Assembly: GCF_029433095.1 (NCBI RefSeq)
Contig: NZ_JARNTX010000001.1
Coordinates: 1,984,001 to 2,048,000 of the forward strand
Length of the DNA: 64,000 nt
Source: Hymenobacter sp. YC55
GTDB lineage: Bacteria > Bacteroidota > Bacteroidia > Cytophagales > Hymenobacteraceae
Reading direction: 5' to 3'
In this document: piece after piece, positions 50,910-62,090 of the stretch
Layout: each line of letters starts with the position of its first letter
Position numbering within the stretch: the first letter of the stretch is position 1
Position numbers and translations under genes: made by a program
The notes under the pieces: generated by a model
What the model was told of the DNA's origin: nothing
The model's database searches: none
What the model saw: only the letters and a program-made list of their open reading frames with translations

Positions 50910-52094
50910 CTAAGAAGGCGCTCCTCGAAGTTTGGCCCACATACGGCCAAAGAAATTAGGCGTCTGGTTGCCGGGTTTCGTGGAATCTTCTCCTTCGGCT
51001 GTGTCCCCGAGCAGAAAGCCCCAAGGCTCTGTGGTCTTATTGGAATCGAGTACTACTTTGATAACGGCCATCAGCGGAATGCTGAGAATCATGCCGGGCG
51101 TGCCCCACAGCGCGTTGCCCAGAATCAGGGCCAGAATGGCGGCCAATGGGTTGATGCTTACTTGTGAGCCCGTGATCATGGGGGTAATGAAGTTTCCTTC
51201 CAAAAACTGCACCGCCACAAATACGCCTACCACGCCCGCAGCTTTCAGAGGTGAACCAGTTTCCACCAGCGTGATAATAGCCGGCAGTGTGGCTCCAATC
51301 ATGATGCCGATGTAGGGAATGATGGCCAGCACCGAGGCAAAAATGGCGAAGAAGACGGCAAATTTCACGCCCAGAGCTAACAGCCCAATAGCATTAAGGA
51401 TAGCTACAATGGCAATAACCTTCAACAGGCCGGAAATGTAAGCCTGTACTACCGTCTGGATACTATCGAAGGTATGCAGCACCGATGTGCGTTTATCGGG
51501 TGTCACAAAGCGGAACATGAATTGCCGCAAATGGTCCCGATAAAGCAGCAAGCAGAAGATGTAGATAAACACCTGCGCCAGATTGCCTAGCACCGCTGAG
51601 GTGGTATTCAGGGTAGTGCCCAAATAAGAGCCACCTGATTTCTTGAGCGCCTTAATCGAGGAATCCTTTACTTCTTCCAAACTCATGGGCTGGTAGCCAA
51701 ATTTCACGTGCGCCCATTGCTGCGCGTTATTGAAAAACTCCATCAACTTCACTTGCAGTTTGGGTATTTCGTCCTTGAACTGCGTGAGCTGAGAGCCAAA
51801 GCCGAGCACGACACCCACGAAAATTAATACTAGGAACAGCAAGCACAGAATGATTGCCCATACCCGCCCAACGCGGTGGTCTTCCAGCCAGCGGCAAAGT
51901 GGCAGCAGCAAGAGTGCAAACAGAGCCGAAAACACGAGCGGCAGCAGAATATCATCGAGGACGCGCAGGGCGTAAATCAGCAAAACACTCCCCAGCATGA
52001 AAAAGGCGAACTGAATAATAGGGGACTGCTTTACAGGAGCACTCACCTTTTGGCTAGGTGGAGGTAGATGGTGTTGAGTGGCAGGTGGCAGCAT
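50910..52094 (-). CDS. AI-2E family transporter (UPF0118/PerM-like)
   Basis: 394 aa with about eight membrane helices: two pairs near 28-45 and 48-66, another at 79-98, then a soluble middle region (about 100-165), and a bundle from about 170 to 350. Typical features are GNLAQVFIYIFCLLLYRDHL, IPYIGIMIGATLPAII and QFLEGNFITPMITGSQVSINPL, the family signature. Members export AI-2 or other small molecules, or ions; the substrate here is unknown. The Pro-rich N-terminus is cytosolic. Confidence 0.93.
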   Translation of the reverse strand: MLPPATQHHLPPPSQKVSAPVKQSPIIQFAFFMLGSVLLIYALRVLDDILLPLVFSALFALLLLPLCRWLEDHRVGRVWAIILCLLFLVLIFVGVVLGFGSQLTQFKDEIPKLQVKLMEFFNNAQQWAHVKFGYQPMSLEEVKDSSIKALKKSGGSYLGTTLNTTSAVLGNLAQVFIYIFCLLLYRDHLRQFMFRFVTPDKRTSVLHTFDSIQTVVQAYISGLLKVIAIVAILNAIGLLALGVKFAVFFAIFASVLAIIPYIGIMIGATLPAIITLVETGSPLKAAGVVGVFVAVQFLEGNFITPMITGSQVSINPLAAILALILGNALWGTPGMILSIPLMAVIKVVLDSNKTTEPWGFLLGDTAEGEDSTKPGNQTPNFFGRMWAKLRGAPS

Positions 52095-52288
52095 ATGCTA
52101 AAATTATTGGTAAACGTCTGGGGTGAGAGAAATGCTTTTAAGGGAAGATTTTGGAAATAATCAGGGAACAAAGGGGCAGGAAGCGCGGTTGTGAACTACT
52201 ATTTTGCTAACTTGGCTAGCGAAATAAAAGCGCGGAAACGGGTATTTTCTGCGTTATTTTACCTCGAATTCGATTACTGGTTATCTCG

Positions 52289-54214
52289 ATGGCTGAACAA
52301 GAAGTACTCACCGCGCCCGTTGCCGTGCCCGACCACGGTTATACCGAAGACAGCATCCGGTCGCTGGACTGGCGCGAACACATCCGGCTCCGGCCCGGCA
52401 TGTACATTGGCAAGCTCGGCGATGGGTCTGCTTACGACGATGGCATTTATGTGTTGGTAAAAGAAGTTATCGACAACTCAATTGACGAGCACGTCATGGG
52501 CCACGGCCGCACCATCGACATCAAAATATCCGACCAGCGGGTGCAAGTGCGCGACTACGGCCGCGGCATTCCGCTTGGCAAGGTGGTCGATGTGGTGAGC
52601 AAGATTAATACGGGCGGCAAATACGACAGCAAGGTCTTTCAGAAGTCTGTTGGATTAAACGGGGTCGGCACCAAGGCGGTTAATGCGCTCAGCAATTACT
52701 TTTTGGTGCAGTCAGTGCGCGAAGGGTTAATGAAGTCGGCGGAGTTTTCGCAGGGCAACCTCGTGCAAGACCCTAAGCCGGTGAAAACCAGCCAGCGCAA
52801 CGGTACGCTCATCACCTTCCAGCCCGACGATACGATTTTCCGCAACTACCGTTTCATTCCGGAGTACCTCGAAAATCAGATCTGGAACTACGTTTACCTG
52901 AACGCTGGACTGACCATCAACTTCAACGGCCAGAAGTACTACTCCGAGAAAGGACTGTACGACCTGCTGGCCCGCAAAATCGATGAGGAAAGCCGCCGCT
53001 ACGGCATCATCCATCTGAAAGGGGAGGACATTGAGCTGGCACTAACGCACGGCAACGACTACGGCGAAGAATACTACTCGTTTGTGAACGGCCAGTATAC
53101 TACCCAGGGCGGTACGCACTTGGCCGCTTTTCGCGAAGCGGTAGTGAAAACCCTGCGCGAGTTCTACAAGAAAGAGTATGATGCTGCCGACATCCGGGGT
53201 TCTATTGTGGCCGCCATTTCGGTGCGAGTGCAGGAGCCAGTGTTTGAGAGCCAAACCAAAACCAAACTTGGTTCGATGAACATGGGTCCCGATGGCCCGA
53301 CAGTACGAGGCTTTATCCTGGACTTCGTAAAGGAGCACCTCGATAATTACCTGCACAAAAATCCTCTTACCGCAGAGGCGCTCCGCAAGCGCATTGAGCA
53401 GAACGAGCGGGAGCGGAAGGACATGGCCGGCGTAAAAAAACTGGCTAATCAGCGCGCAAAAAAAGCCAACCTGCACAACCGCAAACTCCGCGACTGCCGC
53501 TTCCACCTTGGCGAAGGCAAGCAGGAGCAGGAAGCCCTAACCACACTCTTCATCACCGAAGGTGACTCAGCCTCGGGCTCCATCACCAAGAGCCGCAACG
53601 TGGAAACGGAAGCCGTATTTAGCTTGCGCGGTAAGCCACTGAACTGCTTTGGACTGAAAAAGAAGATTGTCTACGAGAACGAAGAACTGAATCTGCTTCA
53701 GCACGCTCTCAACATCGAGGAAGGCATTGAAGGGCTGCGCTACAACCGCGTAGTAGTAGCCACCGACGCCGACGTCGACGGTATGCACATCCGGTTGCTG
53801 CTGCTTACTTTCTTCCTGCAGTTCTTCCCTGACTTGGTGCGCAATGGCCACGTGTTCATTCTGGAAACGCCTCTTTTCCGCGTCCGCAACAAGAAAACCA
53901 CTATTTACTGCTACAACGAGCAGGAAAAGCAAAACGCTATGCGCCAACTCGGCCGCAACCCCGAGGTAACCCGCTTCAAGGGCTTGGGTGAGATTTCGCC
54001 CGAGGAATTTGGCAAGTTCATTGGCGACAACATCAAACTAGAGCCCGTGATTTTGCAGTCGGACCGTAGCATTCAGCAGGTGCTGAACTATTACATGGGC
54101 AAGAACACGCCTGCTCGCCAGGAATTCATCATCGAAAACCTGCGTTTGGAGAAGGATCTAGTGACTTCTGATGTGCTGCCGGTAGCAGAAGTAGCAGAAG
54201 AAGATTTGGCTTAA
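52289..54214 (+). CDS. parE: DNA topoisomerase IV subunit B
   Basis: 641 aa. The GHKL ATPase motifs are present: [15 protein letters not shown] (about 57-71), [10 protein letters not shown] and [17 protein letters not shown]. The Toprim motifs are TEGDSASGS and [11 protein letters not shown]. With ParC it decatenates daughter chromosomes. The size and lack of the GyrB insertion point to ParE; Bacteroidota commonly carry separate gyrA/gyrB elsewhere. ATG 52289. A hairpin follows and parC starts 366 bases later on the same strand. Confidence 0.95.
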   Translation: MAEQEVLTAPVAVPDHGYTEDSIRSLDWREHIRLRPGMYIGKLGDGSAYDDGIYVLVKEVIDNSIDEHVMGHGRTIDIKISDQRVQVRDYGRGIPLGKVVDVVSKINTGGKYDSKVFQKSVGLNGVGTKAVNALSNYFLVQSVREGLMKSAEFSQGNLVQDPKPVKTSQRNGTLITFQPDDTIFRNYRFIPEYLENQIWNYVYLNAGLTINFNGQKYYSEKGLYDLLARKIDEESRRYGIIHLKGEDIELALTHGNDYGEEYYSFVNGQYTTQGGTHLAAFREAVVKTLREFYKKEYDAADIRGSIVAAISVRVQEPVFESQTKTKLGSMNMGPDGPTVRGFILDFVKEHLDNYLHKNPLTAEALRKRIEQNERERKDMAGVKKLANQRAKKANLHNRKLRDCRFHLGEGKQEQEALTTLFITEGDSASGSITKSRNVETEAVFSLRGKPLNCFGLKKKIVYENEELNLLQHALNIEEGIEGLRYNRVVVATDADVDGMHIRLLLLTFFLQFFPDLVRNGHVFILETPLFRVRNKKTTIYCYNEQEKQNAMRQLGRNPEVTRFKGLGEISPEEFGKFIGDNIKLEPVILQSDRSIQQVLNYYMGKNTPARQEFIIENLRLEKDLVTSDVLPVAEVAEEDLA

Positions 54215-54255
54215 ACTAAATCGGCGAGCAACTGCCATGGTTGCGCACCCCTAGC

Positions 54256-54305
54256 CGCCCCGGCCGAACGATTTTACCCTTTGGTAAGGTTGTTTGGCCG
54301 GGGCG
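54256..54305 (+). terminator. Hairpin after parE
   Basis: 10-bp GC-rich arms (cgccccggcc / ggccggggcg) with an inner ttacc/ggtaa stem. No T run, so it is a weak intrinsic terminator or a 3' end structure. Confidence 0.6.
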
Positions 54306-54482
54306 ACTCAGTAAACAAGACTGCCTCTGGCTAAACCACCAACAGGTTTAGTACGCACTGAGTGAAGCTCAAGAGTTGAGGAGAATATATTAGCCGAAAT
54401 GATTGCTAATATAATTGGTAATAAAATTAGCTAGACCTCCTTCATTTAAATGAAAATTGAAGCAAATACGGCTGTTTGTGAT

Positions 54483-54512
54483 TTGTAATAACTAAAAAAA
54501 TTAGGAACTTTG
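54483..54512 (+). promoter_or_regulatory. Candidate promoter of parC
   Basis: TTG at 54483-54485 and GAACTTTG at 54505-54512, 19 bases apart. The -7 box differs from the consensus only at its first base. Confidence 0.5.
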
Positions 54513-54580
54513 AGGAAGGCGCTGTTACTTATAGATAGTGGCACTCTGCCTAACTAGCGGTACTTTTGACGATTATTCGT

Positions 54581-57514
54581 ATGTTTTCTTCTGCTGACCA
54601 ATCCCTACTGTCTGTGGTCAACCCCGATTCTCCCGAACACGATGTACCCGCCGAGCTCTTCAGCCCCGGCGACACCATTGATTTCACTAGCGACGCTGCG
54701 ACTGGCAGCACCGAGTCCGACGACGAACTCCAGCTTGAAATGGCGGCCGTTGAGACCGAGCCGGCAACGCAAGAAGCTCCGGTAACCGAAGAGGAACCGA
54801 AATTCGCGCCCGGCGAAACTATTCACGATGTTGCCACCGTGAATGGCATGTACCAGAACTGGTTTCTGGACTATGCCAGCTACGTGATTTTGGAGCGGGC
54901 CGTGCCCGCCATCGAAGACGGTTTGAAACCCGTGCAGCGCCGCATTCTGCACGCCATGAAGGAAATGGACGATGGCCGCTTCAACAAAGTAGCCAACGTC
55001 ATTGGCCAGACCATGCAGTACCATCCCCACGGCGATGCCTCCATCGGCGACGCCATGGTGAATCTGGGTCAGAAGGATCTGCTGATTGAAACGCAGGGAA
55101 ACTGGGGCGACATCCGCACCGGCGACGGTGCCGCCGCGCCGCGTTACATTGAAGCCCGCCTGAGCAAGTTTGCGCTTGATGTAGTTTTCAATCCCGACAT
55201 TACGGAGTGGCAGATGAGCTACGACGGTCGGAAGCGCGAGCCGACCACGCTACCCGTGAAGTTTCCGCTGCTGCTCGCGCAGGGCGTAGAGGGTATTGCT
55301 GTGGGCTTGAGCACCAAGATCATGCCCCACAACTTCCGCGAGTTGTGCAAAGCCAGCATCGACGTGCTGCGGGGCCGTGACATTCAGCTCTTCCCCGACT
55401 TCCCAACCGGCGGCCTCTGCGACGTAACCAACTACAACGGTGGCTTGCGTGGGGCCAAAATCCGTCTGCGCGCCACTATCGAGAAGGTTGATAAGACCCT
55501 GCTCGTCATCCGCGACATTCCGTACGGCACCACTACTACGGCGCTGATGGAAAGCATCGTGAAGGCCTCGGAAGCCAACAAGATCAAGATCCGGAAGGTA
55601 GTAGACAACACGGCTGCGGCGGTGGAAATCCAGGTGCACTTGCCCACGGGCGTGTCGCCGGATTTGACCATGGACGCGCTGTACGCCTTCACTGATTGCG
55701 AAATCAGCATCTCGCCCAACACCTGCGTTATTATCGAGGAAAAGCCGCGCTTTGTGGCTGTGGAGGACATGTTGCGCCTCAGCACCGAGAAAACGGTGCG
55801 CCTGTTGGAGCGAGAGCTGGAAATCAGGCAGGAGGAGCTACAGGAAAAGTGGCATTCGGCTTCGCTGGAAAAGATTTTCATCGAGAATCGCATTTACCGC
55901 AAAATCGAGGAGTGCGAGACTTGGGAAGACATTCTGACCACCATTGACACCGGCCTGAAAAAGTTTGTGCGGGTGGAAGGGGATAAGGCGAAGGCCAACG
56001 ACACACGCATTGTGCTGCGCCGTGCCATCGAGGAAGACGACCTCACCCGCCTTACCGAAATCCGCATCAAGCGCATTAGCAAGTACGACGGCTTCAAGGC
56101 CGAGGAATATATTCAGAAGCTGGAAACCGAGCTGGCTGAAGTAGCCGACCATTTGGCCAACATCACACGCTATGCCATCCATTACTTCGAGGGTCTGCTG
56201 AAAAAGTACGGCCAGAACCGGGAGCGAAAAACACAGCTGCGCACTTTCGACGTGGTAACGGCCCAAAAGGTAGCTGTGGCCAACCAGAAACTCTACGTAA
56301 ACCGCCAAGACGGTTTTGTAGGGTACGGTCTCAAGAAAGACGAGCTTGTGTGTGACTGCTCGGACCTCGACGACATCATTGCCATCAAGCGCGACGGGAC
56401 GTTTATGGTCACCCGCATTGCCGAGAAAACCTTTGTGGGCAAAGACATCCTGCACGTCGGCGTCTACAACAAGAACGACGACCGGTTGGTGTACAACATG
56501 GTGTACCAGGATGGTGCTTCCGGCATCAGCTTCGCCAAACGATTCTTGGTAACCGGCATCACCCGTGACAAAACCTACGACCTCACCAAAGGGACGAAGG
56601 GCACCAAAACGCTTTATCTAACCGCCAACCCTAATTCGGAGTCCGAAGTTGTAAGCATACAGCTGGCCGATAAGGCGCCGGCGCGGGTGAAACAGTTCGA
56701 CTTCGATTTTGCTGAACTGGCCATCAAAGGCAAAGGGTCGATGGGCAACATCGTAACCAAGCAGCCCATCAAGAAAATCACCCGCACCAGCCTCGGTGAC
56801 TCCACTCTTGGCGGGCGCGAAGTGTTCTTTGACGCAGTGGTTGGACGCCTCAATACCGCCGGCCACGGCCGCTACCTCGGCACCTTCGACACCGACGATA
56901 TGATACTGGTAGTGCACAAGGATGGAAGCTATGAGTTGAAGTCACCCGATCCTACTCTCCACTTCGATGTGCCTACTATTGTGTTGCTACGCAAGTTCGA
57001 GCCCGAAACGGTTGTTAGCACACTGTATGTTGAAGGGGAGTCGAAAACGCACTATATAAAGCGGTTCCGAATCGAGACTAGTACGCCGAATAAAAGGTTT
57101 GTCTTCATTTCGGAAACCAAAGGCTCGAAACTGTTGTGCGCCACTTGTCACCCCGAGCCGCAACTGGAAGTAAAGCTGCAGCGTGACAAGAAGGCTGACA
57201 AGGAGAATGAAAAAATCCACCTGCACCAGTTCATTGATGTGAAGGGCTGGAAGGCCATGGGCAACAAGCTTAACTACTTCAAAATACACGCTGCCACACT
57301 GCTTACCGACGAAGGTCCCGAGCCGCAGCGCCGCGAAGTAGCCAAGAAGCGCGGCCCCGCTACCATTCCGCGTCCTAGCACTGCAGAAGGAAGCCGCGAC
57401 GAGGCAAGCGCGCCATTGCCTGACCTGACTGGTCCTGTAGATATTTCGGCCGACGAAATAGCACAAGCACAAGCCATACTCAAAACGCCAAAGTCGCAGC
57501 TGAAGCTATTTTAA
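54581..57514 (+). CDS. parC: DNA topoisomerase IV subunit A
   Basis: 977 aa from ATG 54581 (TTG 54566 is also in frame). The breakage-reunion domain starts at about residue 85; the active tyrosine is Y189 in APRYIEARLS. A Pro/Glu-rich, acidic N-terminal tail of about 80 residues precedes it. The quinolone region reads HPHGDASIGDAM, with Ala where E. coli ParC has Ser80 and Asp where it has Glu84. The C-terminal beta-pinwheel repeats are followed by a variable tail. ParE partner gene lies upstream. Confidence 0.94.
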   Translation: MFSSADQSLLSVVNPDSPEHDVPAELFSPGDTIDFTSDAATGSTESDDELQLEMAAVETEPATQEAPVTEEEPKFAPGETIHDVATVNGMYQNWFLDYASYVILERAVPAIEDGLKPVQRRILHAMKEMDDGRFNKVANVIGQTMQYHPHGDASIGDAMVNLGQKDLLIETQGNWGDIRTGDGAAAPRYIEARLSKFALDVVFNPDITEWQMSYDGRKREPTTLPVKFPLLLAQGVEGIAVGLSTKIMPHNFRELCKASIDVLRGRDIQLFPDFPTGGLCDVTNYNGGLRGAKIRLRATIEKVDKTLLVIRDIPYGTTTTALMESIVKASEANKIKIRKVVDNTAAAVEIQVHLPTGVSPDLTMDALYAFTDCEISISPNTCVIIEEKPRFVAVEDMLRLSTEKTVRLLERELEIRQEELQEKWHSASLEKIFIENRIYRKIEECETWEDILTTIDTGLKKFVRVEGDKAKANDTRIVLRRAIEEDDLTRLTEIRIKRISKYDGFKAEEYIQKLETELAEVADHLANITRYAIHYFEGLLKKYGQNRERKTQLRTFDVVTAQKVAVANQKLYVNRQDGFVGYGLKKDELVCDCSDLDDIIAIKRDGTFMVTRIAEKTFVGKDILHVGVYNKNDDRLVYNMVYQDGASGISFAKRFLVTGITRDKTYDLTKGTKGTKTLYLTANPNSESEVVSIQLADKAPARVKQFDFDFAELAIKGKGSMGNIVTKQPIKKITRTSLGDSTLGGREVFFDAVVGRLNTAGHGRYLGTFDTDDMILVVHKDGSYELKSPDPTLHFDVPTIVLLRKFEPETVVSTLYVEGESKTHYIKRFRIETSTPNKRFVFISETKGSKLLCATCHPEPQLEVKLQRDKKADKENEKIHLHQFIDVKGWKAMGNKLNYFKIHAATLLTDEGPEPQRREVAKKRGPATIPRPSTAEGSRDEASAPLPDLTGPVDISADEIAQAQAILKTPKSQLKLF

Positions 57515-57522
57515 CGTAATCG

Positions 57523-57555
57523 AAAACGCTCCACCAAATCTTGGTGGGGCGTTTT
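57523..57555 (+). terminator. Rho-independent terminator of parC
   Basis: 14-bp arms with one wobble pair (aaaacgctccacca / tggtggggcgtttt), 5-nt loop, T run. Confidence 0.9.
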
Positions 57556-57743
57556 GCGTTTGTAGCTGGACTGTGGGCGTATTGTGCTTATTGCTCTACC
57601 ACGAGAAGCAGCCTGAACTACTGCTGGGGTATCTGCGGTTAGAATAAAGTCCTTCTATGCACCAGAAACAGCCTGCGCCGGATTCAGCGCATGGTCTTTG
57701 TATCTGGCGTAAAAGCCGCAGTTTTGTGGGCTTGTCTGTTGTC

Positions 57744-58610
57744 ATGAAGTTGCTAGGTCGTTTGTGTGTGCTGATGTTGCTGACGTGCCTATGGGTTGCG
57801 CCAGCAGATGCGCAGTTTCGTAGAGCGAAGGCCAAGCCAGTCCGTCAGGAAGAATCGCCTCTTTCTGCTGAAGTAACCAAGCTTCTGGCCGAAGCGAAAT
57901 CGTTGCAGGCGCAGTACAAAGAATCGGAGGCGCTAGCTAGGTACGAGTTGGTCTTGGCCAAAGCGCCCGCCACCTACGAAGCCCTGTGGCGGGCCGCTGT
58001 TCTGAGCGTGCGCATAGGCTCGCGGTACACCGATGAGACCCGAAAAATTGCGTATTTCTCGGCGGCGCGGCTCTATTCCAGCCGCGCCCTAGTGGTACGC
58101 CCGGAAGGAGCCGAAAGCAACTATGCCGAAGCACTAGCACTAGCCAACCAGGCAACGCTGCTTACTGCTCGGGCCCGGCTTCTGGCCTACCGCGAAATGC
58201 GGCCCTACATTTTCAAAGCCGTAGCCGTTCGCCCCGACTATGCAGATGCGTTGCAGCTGTTAGGTCGTTGGCATTTTCGCGTCGACCATTACAACATACT
58301 CGAACGAATATTCAGCCGGCTTTTCTTAGGAGGAACTCCCAATGAAGCAAGTAGCAATGCGGCAATAGAAGCTCTTACGAAGGCTCATAAGCTTGAACCC
58401 CAACGAATTCAGTTTGCCTACGATTTGGCGCGGATTCACATTGCCGAAAAGCAGCGCACTAGCGCCGTTGCGGTCTTGCAAGATGCTATTGAAATTACGC
58501 CCGTCACGGCCGAGGAGCTGGAAATCAGCCGGCGCTGCCGCAAGCTACTAGTCCAACTCAACCGGAAAATGCTGAAGCAAGTCCATAGCCACCTGCGAGA
58601 AATAGAGTGA
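57744..58610 (+). CDS. Secreted TPR-repeat protein
   Basis: 288 aa from ATG 57744; an earlier in-frame ATG at 57657 gives an unusual tail and is rejected because a signal peptide follows the later start (residues 1-23, ending APADAQ). The rest is made of TPR-like helix pairs, such as KESEALARYELVLAKAPATY and SSNAAIEALTKAHKLEPQRI. Likely a periplasmic scaffold protein; partners are unknown. Followed by a second TPR gene on the same strand. Confidence 0.85.
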   Translation: MKLLGRLCVLMLLTCLWVAPADAQFRRAKAKPVRQEESPLSAEVTKLLAEAKSLQAQYKESEALARYELVLAKAPATYEALWRAAVLSVRIGSRYTDETRKIAYFSAARLYSSRALVVRPEGAESNYAEALALANQATLLTARARLLAYREMRPYIFKAVAVRPDYADALQLLGRWHFRVDHYNILERIFSRLFLGGTPNEASSNAAIEALTKAHKLEPQRIQFAYDLARIHIAEKQRTSAVAVLQDAIEITPVTAEELEISRRCRKLLVQLNRKMLKQVHSHLREIE

Positions 58611-58705
58611 GCTTTTAGCTTAGCAGGCGTCCTGTAAAAATGCACTTAAAGGGTGGCAGATAGGAGCAAATCGGGTTTAAAATGCCACACTCGGTGCCTA
58701 TCTTT

Positions 58706-58713
58706 TACCTTTG
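58706..58713 (+). promoter_or_regulatory. -7 box before the TPR lipoprotein gene
   Basis: TACCTTTG fits TAnnTTTG exactly. It overlaps the in-frame TTG at 58711, so translation should begin further on. No TTG -33 element found. Confidence 0.5.
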
Positions 58714-58728
58714 CAGACTACTTGTAGG

Positions 58729-59874
58729 TTGAAATCCGTGTTTGTAGCTCCTTTGCGTCATTTCTTACTTCTGTTGCCTGTTTTAGGGCTTCTGGCTACC
58801 GCCTCTTGCACTAGTGCGTCTAGTGAAGAGCAGCCGGAAACAATGGTTGATTTGACCACGGTGCAAAGCGGCCCCAAGATTCAGGCCGAGGAACTTGACG
58901 GAGCCATTAGCCGCCAGCCGCGCAACGCCTCACTCTACGCGCGCCGGGCCGCATTTCGACTTGATGCTGGCCAGATAGAACCCGCCATGCGTGACATCAC
59001 CACGGCGCTCGACCTTGACGATACGCCCGGTGAGTTTCATTTCACCAAGGCCCGTGCCCTCCGGGCGCAAGGCAAGTATGAGGCCGCCCTCGACGCCGCC
59101 GACGTGGCCTCGCAACACGGCTATGCGTCGCCGGAACTGAACTTGCTGGTCGGCGAAACGCATCTTGCATCCCGTCACTACCAAACTGCCATCGACTACC
59201 TCGACCGCGCGCTGCAGCAGGAACCTGACCACACAGCCGCTTTGTTCTACAAGGGTGTTGCCTACATAGGGCTCCAGGATACCGTGCAGGCGCTTGACTA
59301 TTTACGCGCGAGTTTGGCCCGTGACCCACGCCAACCAGAAACTTTACATCAACTGGCTTTTCTTTCAAACGCCTTTCGGCAGCCCGCCATTGCGGCCGTT
59401 TACGCCGCCCGGGGCTTGCGGCTGGCACCCAACTACGGCCCCCTCTGGTATGACTACGGCCGCCAGTTCGAGCTGCAGAACATGCCCGATAGCGCCACGC
59501 GCATCTATACCCGAGTCGTGCAACTCGACACTACGTTCTACCGCGCCGATTACCGCCTAGCGCTGGCGGCGTACGAAAAGCGGAAATATGCCGATGCTGT
59601 TCCGCACCTCCAACGGGCTCTACGCCGCGCCCCACGCTTGCAAGGCGCTCGGCAGATGCTGGGAGAGAGTCTAGAGAGCTTAGGTCGCTATGAGGAGGCT
59701 ACTGAGCAATATCGGTTTCTAGTGGCCGAGAACCCCGGTAACCGCCACTGGACATATAAAGTGTGGAAAGTAGGCAACCGGGCCCGCGGCATCATTGTGG
59801 ACGAAACACCCCGGCGGCCAGCCGCACCTGAAGAGCGCATAGAGCCTATTTCAGTTTTGCGGCCAAAGCTGTAA
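58729..59874 (+). CDS. TPR-repeat lipoprotein
   Basis: 381 aa from TTG 58729, giving MKSVFVAPLRHFLLLLPVLG with a lipoprotein signal (Cys in LLATASCTS). At least seven TPR units follow, such as YQTAIDYLDRALQQEPDHTA and YADAVPHLQRALRRAPRLQG. GTG 58738 is another possible start; TTG 58711 lies in the promoter box. Probably a protein-interaction lipoprotein of the cell envelope. Confidence 0.85.
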   Translation: MKSVFVAPLRHFLLLLPVLGLLATASCTSASSEEQPETMVDLTTVQSGPKIQAEELDGAISRQPRNASLYARRAAFRLDAGQIEPAMRDITTALDLDDTPGEFHFTKARALRAQGKYEAALDAADVASQHGYASPELNLLVGETHLASRHYQTAIDYLDRALQQEPDHTAALFYKGVAYIGLQDTVQALDYLRASLARDPRQPETLHQLAFLSNAFRQPAIAAVYAARGLRLAPNYGPLWYDYGRQFELQNMPDSATRIYTRVVQLDTTFYRADYRLALAAYEKRKYADAVPHLQRALRRAPRLQGARQMLGESLESLGRYEEATEQYRFLVAENPGNRHWTYKVWKVGNRARGIIVDETPRRPAAPEERIEPISVLRPKL

Positions 59875-59996
59875 TTGGCTTTATGAGTGAGTTGTTTGAT
59901 GACCGAAGTTCCAACAGCGCCACTCAACAGCTAGCCATTACGCAATTCAACCTAACTTGCAGCCTCACGCTGTTTGTATAGCTAAATTTTTAATTC

Positions 59997-61946
59997 ATGA
60001 TTGACATCACGCTCCCCGACGGCTCGGTGCGCCAGTTTGTAGATGGCGCCACGGGCTTTGATGTAGCATCCAGTATCAGTGAGGGCTTGGCCCGCAATGC
60101 CTTAGGCGTCCGCGTCAATGGTGAGGTGCGCGACCTACACCGCCCCATTGGCCAAAATGCCAACCTGGAAATTCTCACCTGGAACGACCAAGACGGCAAA
60201 GCTACTTTCTGGCATTCTTCGGCGCACTTGCTGGCCGAAGCCCTCGAAGCGCTATATCCCGGCGTGAAGCTCGGTATCGGCCCGAGCATTGAAAACGGTT
60301 TCTACTACGACGTCGACCTCGGCGAAGGCCGCACTATTTCCAGCGAGGACTTCCCCGAAATCGAAAAGAAGATGCTGGAACTGGCCAAAAAGAAAAGCCA
60401 GTACGAGCGTAAGGAAGTAAGCAAGGCCGATGCTATTGCCTACTTCACTGAAAAGGCTGACCCTTATAAGCTGGATCTGCTGGAACGCCTCGAAGACGGT
60501 TCCATCACTTTCTATACGCAAGGGGACTTCACCGACCTGTGCCGCGGACCGCACATCCCCGATACGAGCCCTATCAAAGCCGTTAAGCTGCTCAACGTGG
60601 CCGGTGCCTACTGGCGCGGCGACGAAAAGAACAAGCAGCTCACGCGTATTTACGGCATCACTTTCCCAAAAGCGAAAGAGCTAACTGAATACCTAGAAAG
60701 GTTGGAGGAAGCCAAGCGCCGCGACCACCGCAAGCTGGGCAAAGAGCTGGAGCTATTTACCTTCAGTGAGAAAGTAGGAGCGGGGCTACCGCTTTGGCTG
60801 CCCAAAGGCACCTTGTTGCGCGAACGGCTCGAGCAGTTTTTGCGCCGGGCCCAGGTGAAAGCTGGCTATCAGCCCGTCGTGACGCCGCACATTGGAGCCA
60901 AGGAACTGTATGTGACCAGTGGCCACTACGAGAAGTACGGGGCCGATTCGTTCCAGCCCATCAAGACGCCAAATCCGGGCGAGGAGTTCTTCCTCAAGCC
61001 CATGAACTGCCCGCACCACTGCGAAATCTACAAGTCAAAGCCCCGCTCATACCGCGACCTTCCGGTGCGACTAGCAGAGTTTGGTACGGTGTATCGCTAC
61101 GAGCAAAGTGGCGAGTTACATGGTCTAACGCGGGTGCGCGGCTTCACGCAGGATGATGCCCACATCTTCTGTCGGCCAGATCAAGTAAAGGAAGAGTTTA
61201 CCAAGGTTATTGACATTGTCCTTTATGTACTTAAGGCGCTAGATTTTCCTGACTTCACCGCTCAGATCTCGCTCCGTGACCCGGAGAACAAGACCAAATA
61301 CATTGGGTCGGATGAGAACTGGGCGCGGGCCGAAACGGCCATTCAGGAGGCTGCTGCCGAGAAAGGACTTAACACGGTAACTGAACTTGGCGAAGCCGCC
61401 TTCTACGGTCCTAAGCTCGACTTTATGGTGCGCGACGCCCTCGGCCGTAAGTGGCAGCTAGGCACCATTCAGGTTGACTACAACTTGCCCGAGCGTTTCG
61501 ATTTAGAGTACGTAGCTTCCGACAACTCCCGTCAGCGTCCCGTCATGATTCACCGTGCGCCATTTGGCTCGCTCGAGCGTTTTGTGGCCGTACTCATCGA
61601 GCACTGTGGTGGTAACTTCCCACTGTGGCTGTCACCCGAGCAGTTTGCGGTGCTGCCTATTTCCGAGAAATACCACGACTATGCCCAGCAGATCCACGAC
61701 ACGTTGGTGCAAGCTGAACTACGCGGCACTGTGGACCACCGCGACGAGAAAATTGGCCGCAAAATTCGTGATGCGGAAGTGTCGAAAGTGCCTTACATGC
61801 TGATTGTAGGGGAGAAGGAGCAGGAAAACGGCATTGTTTCGGTGCGCAAGCATGGCGAAGGCGACATTGGCTCGATGCCCATTGCTGATTTTATCAAGAG
61901 CTTCCAGACCCAAGTAGCCGACATGATGGACGGCAAAACAGCCTAA
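59997..61946 (+). CDS. thrS: Threonyl-tRNA synthetase
   Basis: 649 aa, full length with TGS domain (1-63, starting [17 protein letters not shown]), editing domain ([15 protein letters not shown] with the HxxxH-like site, about 75-220), class II catalytic core and anticodon domain. Zinc ligand Cys in [13 protein letters not shown]. Motif 2 lies in [17 protein letters not shown], motif 3 in [15 protein letters not shown]. Begins the conserved thrS-infC-rpmI-rplT cluster. Confidence 0.98.
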   Translation: MIDITLPDGSVRQFVDGATGFDVASSISEGLARNALGVRVNGEVRDLHRPIGQNANLEILTWNDQDGKATFWHSSAHLLAEALEALYPGVKLGIGPSIENGFYYDVDLGEGRTISSEDFPEIEKKMLELAKKKSQYERKEVSKADAIAYFTEKADPYKLDLLERLEDGSITFYTQGDFTDLCRGPHIPDTSPIKAVKLLNVAGAYWRGDEKNKQLTRIYGITFPKAKELTEYLERLEEAKRRDHRKLGKELELFTFSEKVGAGLPLWLPKGTLLRERLEQFLRRAQVKAGYQPVVTPHIGAKELYVTSGHYEKYGADSFQPIKTPNPGEEFFLKPMNCPHHCEIYKSKPRSYRDLPVRLAEFGTVYRYEQSGELHGLTRVRGFTQDDAHIFCRPDQVKEEFTKVIDIVLYVLKALDFPDFTAQISLRDPENKTKYIGSDENWARAETAIQEAAAEKGLNTVTELGEAAFYGPKLDFMVRDALGRKWQLGTIQVDYNLPERFDLEYVASDNSRQRPVMIHRAPFGSLERFVAVLIEHCGGNFPLWLSPEQFAVLPISEKYHDYAQQIHDTLVQAELRGTVDHRDEKIGRKIRDAEVSKVPYMLIVGEKEQENGIVSVRKHGEGDIGSMPIADFIKSFQTQVADMMDGKTA

Positions 61947-61966
61947 TCCAGAAGTAGCTGAGTTCT

Positions 61967-62032
61967 TAGCAGGACCTTACTGAGAGTTGGACTACCTGAA
62001 CAAAGGTGCCCAATGCTCGTAAGGTCCTGCTA
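61967..62032 (+). terminator. Hairpin between thrS and infC
   Basis: Perfect 14-bp arms (tagcaggaccttac and complement) with a 38-nt loop. No direct T run, so this is a weak terminator or an RNA structure between thrS and the infC promoter. Confidence 0.6.
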
Positions 62033-62090
62033 GCGACTTCGAACCGTTCCATTTTTTCTAATGCTTAATGGCAATTTTATATAGCCTTTT

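Larger units (their letters stand above)
54215..54580. other. 366-bp gap between parE and parC
   Basis: Contains a GC-rich hairpin after parE (54256-54305), then an AT-rich stretch with a promoter-like pair before parC (54483-54512). No gene seen. Confidence 0.65.
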
